Shown: piece after piece, positions 1 to 12,249 of the stretch
Numbering within the stretch: the stretch's first letter is position 1
How the letters are laid out: each line of letters opens with the position of its first letter
Origin: Nageia nagi
Lineage: Eukaryota > Pinophyta
NCBI GenBank assembly: GCA_050084985.1
Contig: JBITNC010000001.1
Coordinates: 21,638,001 to 21,702,000 of the forward strand
Direction: 5' to 3'
Length of the DNA stretch: 64,000 nt
Notes under the pieces: model-generated
Databases searched by the model: none
Told to the model about the DNA's origin: nothing
Seen by the model: only the letters and a program-made list of their open reading frames with translations
Position numbers and translations under genes: made by a program

Positions 1-508
1 TTATTGAAAATTACATATTTGATGCCCTTTTGCACTTTCAAATTATAAACAACAATGACATGATTATAAGTATTGACTTGTGAGAAATCACTATGATAAG
101 TACGATAATGATACAAACATGATTTTTAATCAATGCTATCTTTTAACAATTCTATCTACATTATCCTATTTGATATGTTATGTTGCTTACCTCCAAAGTA
201 AGCACTATAAGATATAAAGGATGGATGTATTTTATCCTGGATAACGTATACAAAAATTATAAATTAGAAAAGTTAAGGATTGCTACATTTACATGCTCTC
301 AAATGATATATCTCTATTATACTTCAACATTGTTCATAATATTACCACACAACCAACATGGATGCTTAAATTGTAGACTTTGCAATATGACAAGGTAATT
401 GCAACTATATTATGTGACAAGAAATGATTTTTTCCTATACAAATAGGCATGTAATATGAAGAAAAATACTTTATACCATGTCTCCCCTCATCTCCTTTGG
501 TATCACCA
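1..508. other. AT-rich flank left of element A, nothing recognised
   Basis: There is no domain-like reading frame, RNA gene or clear repeat in this stretch. A 72-codon open frame at 180-398 has no recognisable motif and composition typical of random AT-rich DNA. It is the left flank of element A. The five bases before the LTR (cacca) do not match those after the right LTR (ctcct), so no target-site duplication supports the edges. Confidence 0.6.
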
Positions 509-2401
509 TGTCTCCTTATTGATCGATATAATGTAACCTCAAGGGTTTGTTTTAGTCATGTTCTCCATTTCTCACAATAGTAGGGTACTTGAATGAGTAT
601 AAAATAGTGGGAGAGTGTGCTTGTGTGGGATTTTTTGCTCAATCTCTATATTTTTGGCTGATTCCTATCTATGGTAAAGGTAAAAAATAACTAGAAATAG
701 ATAAAAGATAAGAGTAACAAGAAAGAGATAAATAAACAAAATAGAAAAAGTAACTATAACTAATTATCCAAAGCATTACCACCAAGTAGCAATCCATAGC
801 CAATATTATGAATAGCAAACTATCTTACTCTTGGGTGCTCACAATCACAACACACAACCATAATTTAAGATAATACTTTATGCATAACATTTACAAAACA
901 TAATGAAAAACTATGAACTATGAAGGGCAAAGCATCCTTGTATTATATTATCACACATGAAAGCATTTCATACACTAGGTAAATTTGCTATAATGTTTAA
1001 CCTTTTGGACTTTTAACAATCCACTATTTATATGTTCATATTTACAATTGGATGGTTTTCCACCATTAATGCACTTAATTATTTATTAAATCAGAAAATA
1101 ATTAGAAACTATTTACATTGTACAAATTATAATCACAACTATGCTAAATTGCATAGTGATTAGGTACAATCAGCACCAAAGTTTAAAAATTTATTATTTT
1201 TGAATTATTGTACTTCTTTAGCTACAATCTCTCTAATCTATCATTGACTACATCTTGTTGCAATTGTAATTGGTTATCAAGGTATGGTCTTTTAGCTTGA
1301 TTGGTATGGTTTTTCTTTATGCTCTATCAATACCCATATAACTTTTTTCAACCATTTATGGTGATCTTTGTAGGTCCAAGTTGTAGGGAATTATGAGGGT
1401 AATGAAAAGTGTATCATTGAAACCCAAGGAAACATTATTATTATCATGTGGAAATGAGTCATAGTCAACACATTAATAGAGCCCTAGGGGTCAAATACTC
1501 ATGATTAAGTGGACTTAAGTGTTTCCTTCAGCTCATTATCCCTTTCTTAATATTGCAAGTTTTGTTTGCTCTAGGTAGGGTTTATTGATCTTTGATACTT
1601 TGCTTTATCACCAATTGATGTTAGTAAAAGGTATGACATCATCACTTAAAATAAATGGGCTTTGGATGATAGCCTTTTTGAAATATCTCCTGCTGATTGC
1701 CAATTGTATTGTACCCACTAATGAATTATCTCAACAATTGGTAATTTCTAATAAAGCATGGGACATCATCACTCAAAATCAACAAGCTATAGAGGATAGT
1801 TATCTAAAATATCTCCCACTAATTTTGGGCATACAATATAATTCTTTCTTTGAAAATCCATAGGCTTTAAGATATTAGCTGTTAGTAACTTTGACTCTAT
1901 TGTTACTAATATTTACAATATTTCCTAGAAAGACTTAGACTTTTACAATACCTAGATCTTGACTCAAACATTTACTTCCCTTACATATTACACCATTTTC
2001 TAGACATGTTACACTACTTATTGGATATGACTTTGACATATTCATAGTATCTTATGACCTCAAACCTATATATAGTTACCAAAAAATACCTGACTAAGAA
2101 ATGATCAACCTTCAAGACTTATTTATATGATAATACCTACTTTTGAATCAAATAGTAGTTAAATTACCAAACAAATTGTTTAAGACCTATATACATTGAC
2201 ATCACTCAAACCTCCTTAGACTTAATCAAATTTTGATAAAATTAACTAAGTATAAAGAACAAATGCTCTTTTCAATATTTACAAAATATGAAAGGTGAGT
2301 ACAAAAAAGGAATTAAGAATGAGTTTATTTAAAATGAATGAAAGAATAAAGATTAACAAAATGTTACCATATTTTTAGAGTGTGATTCTAAAAGAATAAC
2401 A
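509..2401 (-). repeat. Element A 3' LTR
   Basis: The sequence aligns along its whole length with 12250-14036; for example, both contain the run from attgatc through taacctcaag near the left edge and gtgtgatt..gaataaca at the right edge. On the minus strand it would start TGTTATTC and end near gagaca. The left edge is less certain than the right because the terminal bases differ between the two copies. Related LTRs occur in element B and solo LTR E. Confidence 0.88.
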
Positions 2402-5400
2402 ATCTTCTAGTGGCTCTCAGGGTATTAGGCTACTGAAGAATTAGACCCTTATTTGTTGCTCCCACTTGCCTACCTAATTGAATCTTTTTTTGAGGTTATA
2501 GGTGGTAGCACTAATTTAGAAGGGATCAAAGATTGGAGTTTCATATATAAATCTTTCTAATCTTGGCAGTCTATTTGTGACAAAATAGGCATGCTTGCAA
2601 TTTAACTATATTTTCTCTAAAACCTATTAGCATACTTTCCAATCTTTTGACATATAGAAATCTTGATATTGCCTCTTGAGCAAGGTCATTTATTTCCTAT
2701 ACATTTGATATTTGTTTCTCAAAGAAATATTGTTCCAAAAATTATATGGTATTTGGCATCCATCAGTTGGCGCTACCTTATACATCTTATTCTTACCATA
2801 ATTTGAGAGCCTTCAATTCAATTAAAGAATGAAAGAATTTATTTAAAAAATAAATTTTTATATTCAGCTAATGTTTTTGAATATCTATACCAAACACTAG
2901 ATCTTGTAAATTATAGATATCCTAGGTTCTCCTCAAAATTGTTTTCCTTGGCCTTGAGTTATGGTAGCTAGATCTTTTTGTCAAGGCCTTCAACCAACTC
3001 TGCATTCCTTCAATTATTGATTTGGGTATAGCTAGGGATAATTAATGGAGAGTAACCTCAGTGATATACTATTAGAGAGCCTATTTTGTTTGATTTTTCA
3101 ATAAATGTAGCTATGACAAACTCACTATTATCTCCCCTATTTTATCAACCAAGGATTTTCTAAAATTTCTAACAATCTAAAGTAGTTTATTTGTAGCTAC
3201 TACCTTCTTCAACTCCTCTATCTATTGAGATTTATGTTTTTTCATTATAGTGGCTTAAGCCTTTAGATATTCCATTTATTTCTTTACATTTTCTACCTCA
3301 GCCTTACCCTATTCTAGACTTTTTTCAAACTCAAACTTCTACTTGTCCAATCACTATTAATTCCTTAATTTGGTTATGGAACCCAACTATTATTTTACCT
3401 TTTGGGAGAAATCCTTTTTGTATTGATTCATATTTTTATTCAATTTAATTTACTATCTAAGTGGAAAAAATACTTTTTATTTCCTCTTATGAGGCTATAG
3501 AAAAAGGAATTAAAGAATGTTAGGATGCACCTACTCTTCAAGTAGATGCCAGAGTATGTTGTATAGTATCTTCTAGTATTTTCTCCTTTTCTTCTTAATC
3601 AGAAGGCTTCTTGTCTTCAAACACCTTATCCTTTATGTTAGAGTCTTTTGGCTTTTTGGGTCTTTTTCATTGTCATAATCTTCATCCCCACCTACTTCAC
3701 CTCTAGTAGCCATAGTACCACCTATGCTGAGTACATTTCGTCCTCCTTGCTGCACTTCATCCCCATTTTTTCATGTGCATCCTAGTATACAATGGTGTCT
3801 ATGCTTTAGAACCTTTGTGTTTCTTCAACATTTACCATCTCCCTTTCTTCATTGATTAGTTCTAGTAGTTAATGACTTATATGGGGATATGGAGTCTATA
3901 TACTATTAGTTTCTTATGGTTGTGTGGTTTGAGCCTTCCTTTCTAGCTTTTCTTTCTTCTCTAGGGTTTGTTGGGCTTGAGCCAATGTTCTATTTCCTCT
4001 CCTCCTTTTTGGAGAGGAATCTTAGAAGCAATAGCTATTTCAACTTGAGTTTCCTTTTTCCTTTTCATTTGCTACCATGATCCATATGGTTCACTAGCTT
4101 CATTCTTCTTTATTAGCCTTTTCACCCATTGCACCAATGGTTGATTATCTCCCATTGACATTCCTTGAAAAGTAGCTGAGAGTGGTTGTCCTATCTTTGA
4201 TAGCAAGTACTGAATGTATTATGAATTCTAGTACTGATCATACTGAAATTCAGCAAAGAGTTGATTTTCAACATGGTTTGCCTTGGTTGTGTGTTAAAAT
4301 CTAAATTTTGTGAAATAAACAATTTTGTTGGGTCCCTAACCCAACTCATCCCTCAACTGGGCAATAACCTCTGGATTTAAGGAAAAATTTATCATCTAAC
4401 CTCCATATCTTGTATTTTTTAATACCCTCAAGGGCTAACAATGCCTTATCCAAAATTCTAAACTCCCACTCTAGTGATGCCTAGGCTTGCTCTTTCAATT
4501 GATTTACAACATATTCAATGTGAGGTTGATGATCATGGGAAAAAATTGGGCACTTTTTATTTGATTTTATTATTATTTTCACCTCACTTGATGAATCATA
4601 TACCCATGGGCATATTCCATATCTAATTTAAAATTATGTATAATAAACTAAGCTAACTCATCTTTATAGCTTATCTCTAATAATATAAAATTTTTAGCCA
4701 TAGCCAATATCTTAATAATGGGCTTAAAATTATTGCCAGAACCATATTTTGTTTCTATGGTAGACATCTATCTACCTATCTTTATAGAATACAATTGGGG
4801 GGTCACAAACTTTGGTAAAAATGGATTTTCAAAATACCCATACCTTATTATAATAGTCATTTTTTCAAAAAATACCAATCATCAATTTTGTTGCCTCCCT
4901 GCAACTCTTGTATAGTCTACTAGCATAGTCTATCAGTGGTTCTCCCATCAAAATCTACATTACTAGGGCATAGAATTTCTCCATGAATTCATAGTATGAG
5001 CCATTTTTTTGTTAGCATTGAGACTCTTAAGTCAATTGGTGTGGATGTTATATATAGGGTTTTCAATTTGACCTAAAGCCCTTCTTACACTAGGACCTCC
5101 AAATTTTGGTGAAGAATGAGCCACCATAAATATGAAGAATATCAAAAATCAGATTTCATAATATTAAATAGATTTTTCCTAACCTTATTTGAGATAAAGG
5201 TAGGAAAATCATAACAAATATGGCCTTTAATGATATTATAGGCCATTCTCATCATAGGCTCATCTACCTCTATTTAGGTCTTCTTCCCAAGAATGATTGC
5301 TAATGCTTGTAGAACCTTCTTATCCTAAGCCTTCTCAAAGGATGTAATATCATAGCTCTATAAGAGCTTTATGCTTCTCCCCATATATTTTTCATAAATC

Positions 5401-6480
5401 TAGTCAAATATCTCTTAATTATTCTAATAAAAGTCAATGTTTTCATGCTTCAAGTCAATTTGTTTCTTAACATGGAAGGTCCATTTAGTCAGGGTTGCAA
5501 ATACATGCATGATAGCCTCAAAAGAATAGTCCAAAAAAATATCAGGTTGATACCTAGACTCTACCTCACCTATTTACTACTCCTTATAGGCTTTCACTTT
5601 ATACCCTTATGGAATATGTTTGAGTGCAATGGAATACAGGAGCTCTAGATAGGTAAATGACTCATAGGGCACATAATATCCAAGGCCCTGATCAGCATAA
5701 CATCACTTTTCAATTCAGCTAAAAATTTTCCTTTACCCACAACCTTAGGATTTAAGTGCTATAATAGGATCCTTTTAGGGTCAATGCACTAGGTTTCCAT
5801 ATGATTAATGATTTCCATCTCTATCTAGTTAACACCAAGAGCATTATCTAAGTATTCTTCATGAATCACTATAAGGTCAACATCCATCCCTTCTTGCTTA
5901 GTCACTACAGGTTACTTGGTGCTTACTATGATGTCAACTATCTTTTTGTAGCATGAGTAAGTACCAAGTACATGAAACCTTACAAAATTAAGCTCTAAAA
6001 CTCTCCTTCTCATGATATTAGCTCAATAGACTTTAAGCTTTGGTTCTCTAGAAAACTAATGCTCTAAAATTTGCTAAAAAAATAAATGGTTAGGTAGTGT
6101 ATTTTATTTGCCTGAGTTTTATGAATGATATCTATTAATGGTAATTAATGATCAAGGAATATCAAGGTTTTTGCAAAGCATAATGTCAAGGATGATAGGT
6201 AAGATTATATTAATTTCCAACACACCAAATTTAAATTGGGAGATATGGCATGATTGGTGGGTTTTTCAAGGAAGTCATCTTTTTAAAATACTATCCTTTT
6301 GATTGGATAATCAATGCTAGATGGTTTTAGCCCTCCATCATGCCTAGTTAGAGCTAGCATTAATGGCTACCTGCCTCCTTGAAATTGTTCCCTTAGTGAG
6401 TCAATATGTACAAGTAATAAATCTATAATTTTTTTAGATAATAATATTTACCAATACAATCTTTAGCGAGTGTTATGTAA
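2402..6480 (-). pseudogene. Element A post-integrase coding region, unidentified
   Basis: About 4 kb lies between the integrase and the 3' LTR, where most gypsy elements have only a short untranslated region. The frame is broken, but two blocks match the equivalent part of element B on the opposite strand. One, near 4330-4560, reads QPHIEY, then WEF.ILDK, IKKY.IW and QL.DEL. The other, near 5600-5690, reads GLGYYVPYESFTYLEL. A lysine-rich, possibly coiled-coil stretch lies near 3.2-3.5 kb, as in B. The polypurine end next to the LTR (minus strand ccactagaagat) is also shared with B. I do not recognise the protein. It could be an env-position ORF, a captured gene or a long extra ORF; there is no clear membrane segment. 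Conservation in two elements argues it was once functional. Confidence 0.65.
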
Positions 6481-6499
6481 TCACCCAATTACCCATTAA

Positions 6500-7800
6500 T
6501 ACTTCAAATAGATCCTGTTTAATATGATAAGTAGTTCTCAAGACCTAAAAATATCTTAAAACCTAAATGAATTATTTTGCATAGCTTAGGTGATGATATA
6601 GGGCCTACTTTAGAGGGAGTCAAATTTTTAATGTTTCTCAAGCTTTGCTCTATCTTCATCCCATTTGAGCACAATCTCACTAATTTCAAATCTAACTCGG
6701 GAAGATTTTTTCTTGTCAAACCACTTCTTAACTATTTGTTGTCTATGTTGGAAAGACTTGTATATTTTATTTCTATCCTCTTCTAATTTCATGAGGTGAT
6801 TGAATCTTACTTGCAATGGCTCAAAATAATAGTCTTCCAAACTTTGTAGGATTTTTGATGTAGGTAGCTCAAGAAGAATTGACAATACTAGTCTTTTACC
6901 ATATACTGATGCATAAGAGGATGTTTTGATAGTTGATTTGATATTGATCTTTTCTCTCCATAATGTGTAATCTAGTTGTGCATGCCATTATCTAAGATTT
7001 CCTTCAATTGTTATATTGATAATTCAAGTTAAGTGTTTATTTGTTGATTCAACTAACCCATTCCCTTATAGATAATAATTTGAAGAGAACATCCAATAGA
7101 TTTTGTACTCAATAATAAAATATGACAAATTAGCTCTAATAAATGTGGGACCATTATTTGATACAATAGTCTCTAAGATGCCAAAGCAAATGATAATCCT
7201 TTTAATCATCTCCATTACTACCTCTCGAATCTACATTCTTACATGGCATGGATTCTAAACATGCTATGAAATAATCTATTACAAATAGGATAAATTCATA
7301 TCCTATTAAGGAATTCAAATTTATAACACTGATGAAGTTAAGACCCCATTATTGGAAAGGCTCCTTAATAACTAGAAGCTTGAGAGACATTATATCCTAT
7401 CTTGTTTTTCCCACATATCTGCTACATTTGTCACATTCTTGAGCTATCTTGAATGAATCTTAAAATATAATAGGCCAATAATACTTAACTTGTAATATTT
7501 TTTTTGTAGTAGTAGGACCACTATAGTGTCCTCCAAAGAATCCATAATGAAATTCATGTAAAATTCTCTAAACTTCATCATGATTCATACATATTAATAA
7601 GATTTGATCAAAAAAAATTTATAAAGATGGTCATTTATCATAACAAACTTTAATACTTGCAATTTGAATCTTCTTCTTTGAAATCTATCCAAAGATTCAA
7701 GATATTTACTGATCCTAAAATAAAAAAGGAACTTCTTTATCCAATTACTTTCTTGATTAAAATGATTTTCATCCTCTATGATAGCAATCATGTGTGAATC
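6500..7800 (-). pseudogene. int: Element A integrase (decayed)
   Basis: Integrase inserts the element DNA into the host genome. The frame at 7594-7791 matches the segment just before integrase in Tat-like polyproteins (YLESLDRFQRRRFKLQ..LKFVMINDHLYK, seen with substitutions). The frame at 6628-6885 matches the C-terminal part (LEDYYFEPLQVRFNHL, LEEDRNK, VKKWFDKKK). The homologous integrase of element B has the same segments in the same order. The central catalytic region between them is interrupted by stops and frameshifts. It lies directly downstream of RNase H on the minus strand. Confidence 0.8.
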
Positions 7801-7849
7801 CCCTACTATGTTTTCATAGAGGGTTCTTTTATTTATGAGCTTGGTTGGC

Positions 7850-8500
7850 TTAATTTCAACATCATTTTCTAATTTTTTTCTAATCCAACTAGCTTTTCCT
7901 TCACCTAGTTCTCATTGAATGACATAGTTTTTTACATCAAGGTGAATAGTATATAAAAGGATTTTATTAAAGGACACATAATGCTTAAACTTCTTAAGTC
8001 CTTTCATTATAGAAAATAATTATTTCTCAATAAATGAATACCTTATTTGATGTTGATGTAGTGTTTGTCTATGAAAGGCAAAAAGATGTTCTTCCTTTTG
8101 GTCATCTTTCTATGCTAAAATTGTAGCGATGCTCTTCTTTGCTCCATATGCATGCATGATGAAATATTTTGAAAAATTAGGGTTCTTCAAAATAGGAGCC
8201 TCTATTATAGCCTTTTTAATATCCTAAAAATCTTGCTTTATTTCCTTTAACTAGGAGAATATAGCATCTTTCTTTAACATTGTTGTAATTGGTGAAACTA
8301 TATCTAAAATATCATTAATAAATTTTCTAAAAAAATTGATTTGACCAAAGAAAAATTGTAGTGTTAGAGAGTAATAAAAATGCTTCAATAACTTTTACTC
8401 TATTTGGATCAATTGCCTATCCTTTTTTTGAGACAATATGACCAAGCAATTTTCATTGGTTAACCATACAAATAACTCTTTGGGATTGATTAAAATTCCA
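7850..8500 (-). pseudogene. Element A RNase H (RT-linked, decayed)
   Basis: This is the ordinary RNase H that follows RT in gypsy elements and removes RNA from the RNA-DNA hybrid. Minus-strand translation near 8110-8200 gives KNPNFSKYFIMHAYGAKKS, which matches the corresponding stretch of element B (KNSNFSKDFIMYAYGVDKN). The pattern follows the family motif in which a proposed strand (..F.K.F...TDAS) holds the first catalytic Asp; here that position is altered in both. Stops and frame changes make it non-functional. Confidence 0.72.
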
Positions 8501-8549
8501 AATTCTATACATTTTTTCAAAAACTTGCCTAAGATGATATAAATGGTCT

Positions 8550-9260
8550 TTTCTAGTCTTGGAGAACACTATGATGTCACCCTAGGTAGACCAAAATAAT
8601 TTTATTTATCTAATCACCAAAGACATGGTCCATAGATATTTGAAAATTAGCCCCAAAATTAGAGAGACTGAAAGGCATTATCTGAAATGCAAATGTCCCC
8701 CATTTGGTTGTGAATATAGTTTTAAAGTGATCCTCATTTTTTACCCAAATTTGGTTGAATCCAAAGTAACCATCAATCATAGAAAATAGCATGCTCTGAC
8801 TACTGTATGCAGGATTTGCTCCATGGGAGGGAGGGGATAGTTATCCTTAAGAGATGCTTGGTTCAAAGTTTTGAAGTCTACACAACCTAATTTCTCCACT
8901 TTTTTTTTATTGAAAATAGATTGGAAACCTAAAAGAAATCTTAATAGGATATATAATTCTAGCATCTAGGAGTTTTAGCAACTCCTACTTCTTAGCTTCT
9001 TCTACCCTTAGGTCTACTAGCCTTTATTTCTACCTATATGGTTTTGCTTTTGGTTTAATCTTAATGGTGTGCTAGATTATATTCTTATCATATGTTTTTA
9101 ATCATCATAAGTAGAGGTAATTGCTTTTAAAAACTAATGATATATCTAAAAAATAATCTTTTTCTCTTCTTTAGAGCAATCTGATTCAACTTTTATACAT
9201 TTCCTAGGTTCAATTTCTAGCTCAACATTGCTCTCCTTTTGAATAGTGAAATTTTTAGCT
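8550..9260 (-). pseudogene. Element A reverse transcriptase (decayed)
   Basis: Reverse transcriptase copies the element RNA into DNA. Two minus-strand frames carry adjacent RT blocks. At 8777-8965 the motif is CVDFKTLNQASLKDNYPLPP, the VDFR.LN..T..D.YPLP block. At 8610-8792 the motif is MIDGYFGFNQI followed by TKWGTFAFQIMPFSLSN, the DGFSGYNQI and PWGTF..MPFGL.NA blocks. The catalytic YLDD site would lie at about 8570-8590. It reads VYLG and is then broken by an extra base before DIIVFSKTRKDH, so catalysis is lost. The frame also shifts between the two blocks. Confidence 0.9.
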
Positions 9261-9559
9261 TTTTGGATATATTCAAAATCAAATAATCATTCAAAATAAA
9301 TTAATCCTTTAGGTATGACATTGTTTTTAAATTGTATAACATCTAATTCTGGAAACAGTCAAATAGTTCTTCAGTACCAAAGGATGAGCTATTGCTTCAT
9401 CTATAAGGAAATTCATAATATGATCATTAGAATAAATACCTACAAGAAGTTTTTAGTGTTAGCACAAATGGATACATAGTAATTTAACTCCATAGCTTCC
9501 TCTCTTATGATGAGCAAGGTTGAAATGTGTTCCTTTACCAACAAGTGCATCAACAACAT

Positions 9560-9990
9560 GATTATACCTCATAGGGATAGAGATGAAATTGCTTGACAAG
9601 AATGACTCTAATAAGCCCCATATATTATTTTTATAGGCCTTAGATAGTGATGTTTCACACTAATCTGGTTTTGAGTTACTTTATGACCAATTCAGAATCA
9701 CCATGCATCACCAAGCATTTGATGCCTATGCTAATTGCTTTGGAAAATCCTAAATAGAGGGCTTCATATTTGGTATCATTATTTATGCAAATACATAATA
9801 ATATAAATGAGAATTTCTCATGAGTCTTTTTGGTGATTTAAAAATAACATTCACACCATAACCATGCTTACATCTAGCCCCATCAAAGTACATTATCCAT
9901 AACTCATCTTTTAGTTGTAACTAAGATTTGTTGGATATTTTCATATAAGCAATAGTTACCAATACCAATATAGTGACTTGGTAATTAAGG
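9560..9990 (-). pseudogene. Element A additional RNase H, upstream of RT
   Basis: Minus-strand translation at about 9840-9900 gives WIMYFDGARCKHGYG. Near 9670-9715 it gives HGDSELVIK. These are the FDGA..G.G and GDSELV motifs of the second (archaeal-type, aRNH) RNase H carried by Tat-group gypsy elements. Element B has the same domain at the same place (WMMFFDGAICKHG). Here it sits between protease and RT instead of between RNase H and integrase, the order described for Ogre-type elements. There are several stops in frame. Confidence 0.8.
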
Positions 9991-10159
9991 TTCATTAGCT
10001 AAAAGGATTTTTGTTGTTAGAATTTCTCTTGAGTGTATCCCTTTCCAATACTTCAATTAGTCTAGGGCCATTCAAACAATTTTGCTCTACGATCTTCTTA
10101 AGATGAACACTTTTGGTACACTCATTTGGTATCTTTACCTGCTTATTTTGGAAGGAAGT

Positions 10160-10520
10160 AAAATATGTGTATAGTATAAGGCTAAGTATCCTCCCAATTT
10201 GGTAGTGAATTATCTAGATAAGAAAATCCCAAATAGATTTGGTAGGTAAACAATAATAATATTTTAAATGATACAAATATCAGGTAATTCATTAAGAGTT
10301 ATTAAAATTCCTTTTACAACTACCAACAACATCTATGAGAAAGAATCTAGTTGTATGACTTTGTCTATGCATTAAGTAATATACAATTTCATTTCATTTG
10401 TAACTACTTTGGAAATTATAATTTGATATCTATCATGGAATTATTAACTACCTAGCCTTCTAATCTAAGGGAAAGATAAAACGGTGGAGGTCTTCTTATA
10501 CCTATAGGAGCTAGAGGGAC
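10160..10520 (-). pseudogene. Element A aspartic protease (decayed)
   Basis: Protease cuts the Gag-Pol polyprotein. The minus strand at about 10420-10520 reads APIGIRRPPPFYLSLRLEG, nearly identical to the start of the protease block of element B (26150-26220). It then reads VVNNSMIDI, corresponding to B's MIDIGAT. The active-site D-T/S-G-A is therefore at about 10400-10420 and is damaged here: the frame is lost after MIDI. Confidence 0.7.
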
Positions 10521-10599
10521 ATCATTAGATATTGCAAAGATAACATTGTCCTCCTTTACCCTTTTTGACTATTTTTAAGCTTCAAAGATTCTTGCAAAA

Positions 10600-12200
10600 G
10601 GTCAATTTCACCTAGAATCCTTAATGCATCAAACATTGACATTCTAAATGTGTCTTCTTTAATTCTTCCATAATATTATATGGAATATAAGGGGTACACT
10701 TACTTGTTTTAGTGGATTGTTGTGATCTAAACTATGAGTGGCTTTCTCCTTATGATGATTAGTAATAAAAGGATATCTTAGTGGAGAAGGCCTCTCTTTT
10801 TTTAGAACTACATTTTTGGTCATAGCAGGTTATTTTTTTGAGGCAACATTACCGAATCTTGAGAAGCTTGACTTGGATGACTCAAAAGTTGATTTTCTTG
10901 ATTATGTGGTTATAGTATAGGACCCTAGCTCTTTTTTGGTTAGGTTGAACTTGAATGGGTTGTTGATTTAGTTGATTTGGTTGGGCTTATTGTAAGTGTA
11001 TTGAGGACACCATTCTATAATATTTGGAGTGTCACTTTCAACAAACTTAACCATAACTATATTGTCTATAATTTTAGGTGTAGGAGGTTGTTTTGGTTGA
11101 TTATTTGTAGGTTGAAATCTTGGTTGATATTGATTATCATATCTCTTGTAATTGAAACCTTGATTTAGCCTCTCTTGTAAAGTGAGCTTATTTGTTAGAT
11201 TCTTAATAGTTATCTCTAACTATCTTATCCTATCTTCCTTTTATGAATTAGAATTAGTATTAGTACTTGTAAATGTAAGAGCTAGTAACACTAGAACTTG
11301 GTTCTAAATAGTAGTTTTAGGAGGAGATAGGGGTAAGCATAACACTCCAAGATGTGAGATCTATAATGGAATCTATTTTAGAGATATGTTAGGAAACAAG
11401 GGCATGATGGATCTAGGATGTATCTTACTGAAGATACCAATGTATGCTCCATGGTTTTAGCCATCTGATAGACCTTTGGAAAGGGTTACCTGATATAATA
11501 ATCAATACATTAAGGTATAGGATAAATACCTTCATATAATATAGTAAGGCTTGAGCATTAGTTGGCTTGATCCTTGTTGGAATGGAATGTGAATGTCTTT
11601 TAATACATGCTATGAGGCTTAGAAAGGTACTATCATCACCATCTTTAGAAAATATCTTTATAAGATCCTAACAAAACTCTCATCATAATAGTTTTATCAT
11701 TGATATCAAAAGTAGAAGCCAATAAAGATACATCTTGACAATGTTCATATGGCATTTTGCTCAACCCATTAAGTAGAACTTTAAATGCTTCTTAAGGAAT
11801 AGCTAGGGAATTAGTAGGAAACACTAAAGGTATACTATTATTTCAAAAAGGGAAATCTATAGGGTTAGGTTAAGCCATATTTGGATCACTTTTATGAGGT
11901 TAAGGGTTTTCCTAGATAGATTCAAATATGGTTGTTAATGGTACAACTCTTAATTAATTTAAGGAGACAAGGTCTAGCAAATGTTTCACCTACTCCTCCT
12001 TTGAGGAACTGATAGTCTTGAAATCTAGGTCATCTTGATGAATTTCTAGTACCACTTCTAGTAAATCTATGTTCTAAAGGATCCAAGTTTGGAATATTGA
12101 CTATTTTTGATAGTAGATTCACCAATAATATTAAATAAATCTTATAATCTATAAAGCACTAAGTAATAGCTTACTAGACATAACTATTTGGCCTAATCAT
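10600..12200 (-). pseudogene. gag: Element A gag (decayed)
   Basis: Gag forms the particle that packages element RNA. Minus-strand DNA at about 11590-11790 aligns with B gag at 24630-24850; both carry the equivalent of LLAS.FDIND.TIM followed by a block ending CIKRH. It lies between the PBS and the protease, the expected position. No zinc knuckle could be read in this copy. Many stops are present. Confidence 0.68.
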
Positions 12201-12225
12201 GTCCATAAAATATGAAAATATATTT

Positions 12226-12245
12226 GCATCCCATTGGGTGTGCCA
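12226..12245 (-). other. Element A primer-binding site
   Basis: On the minus strand the LTR end (..aaaatcca) is followed by tttt and then TGGCACACCCAATGGGATGC. A TGG-starting stretch a few bases after the LTR is where minus-strand DNA synthesis is primed by a tRNA. Element B has TGGCATTCCCAATGAGAT in the same place. The two differ by transitions, as expected if both descend from a CpG-containing site. The tRNA was not identified. Confidence 0.75.
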
Positions 12246-12249
12246 AAAA

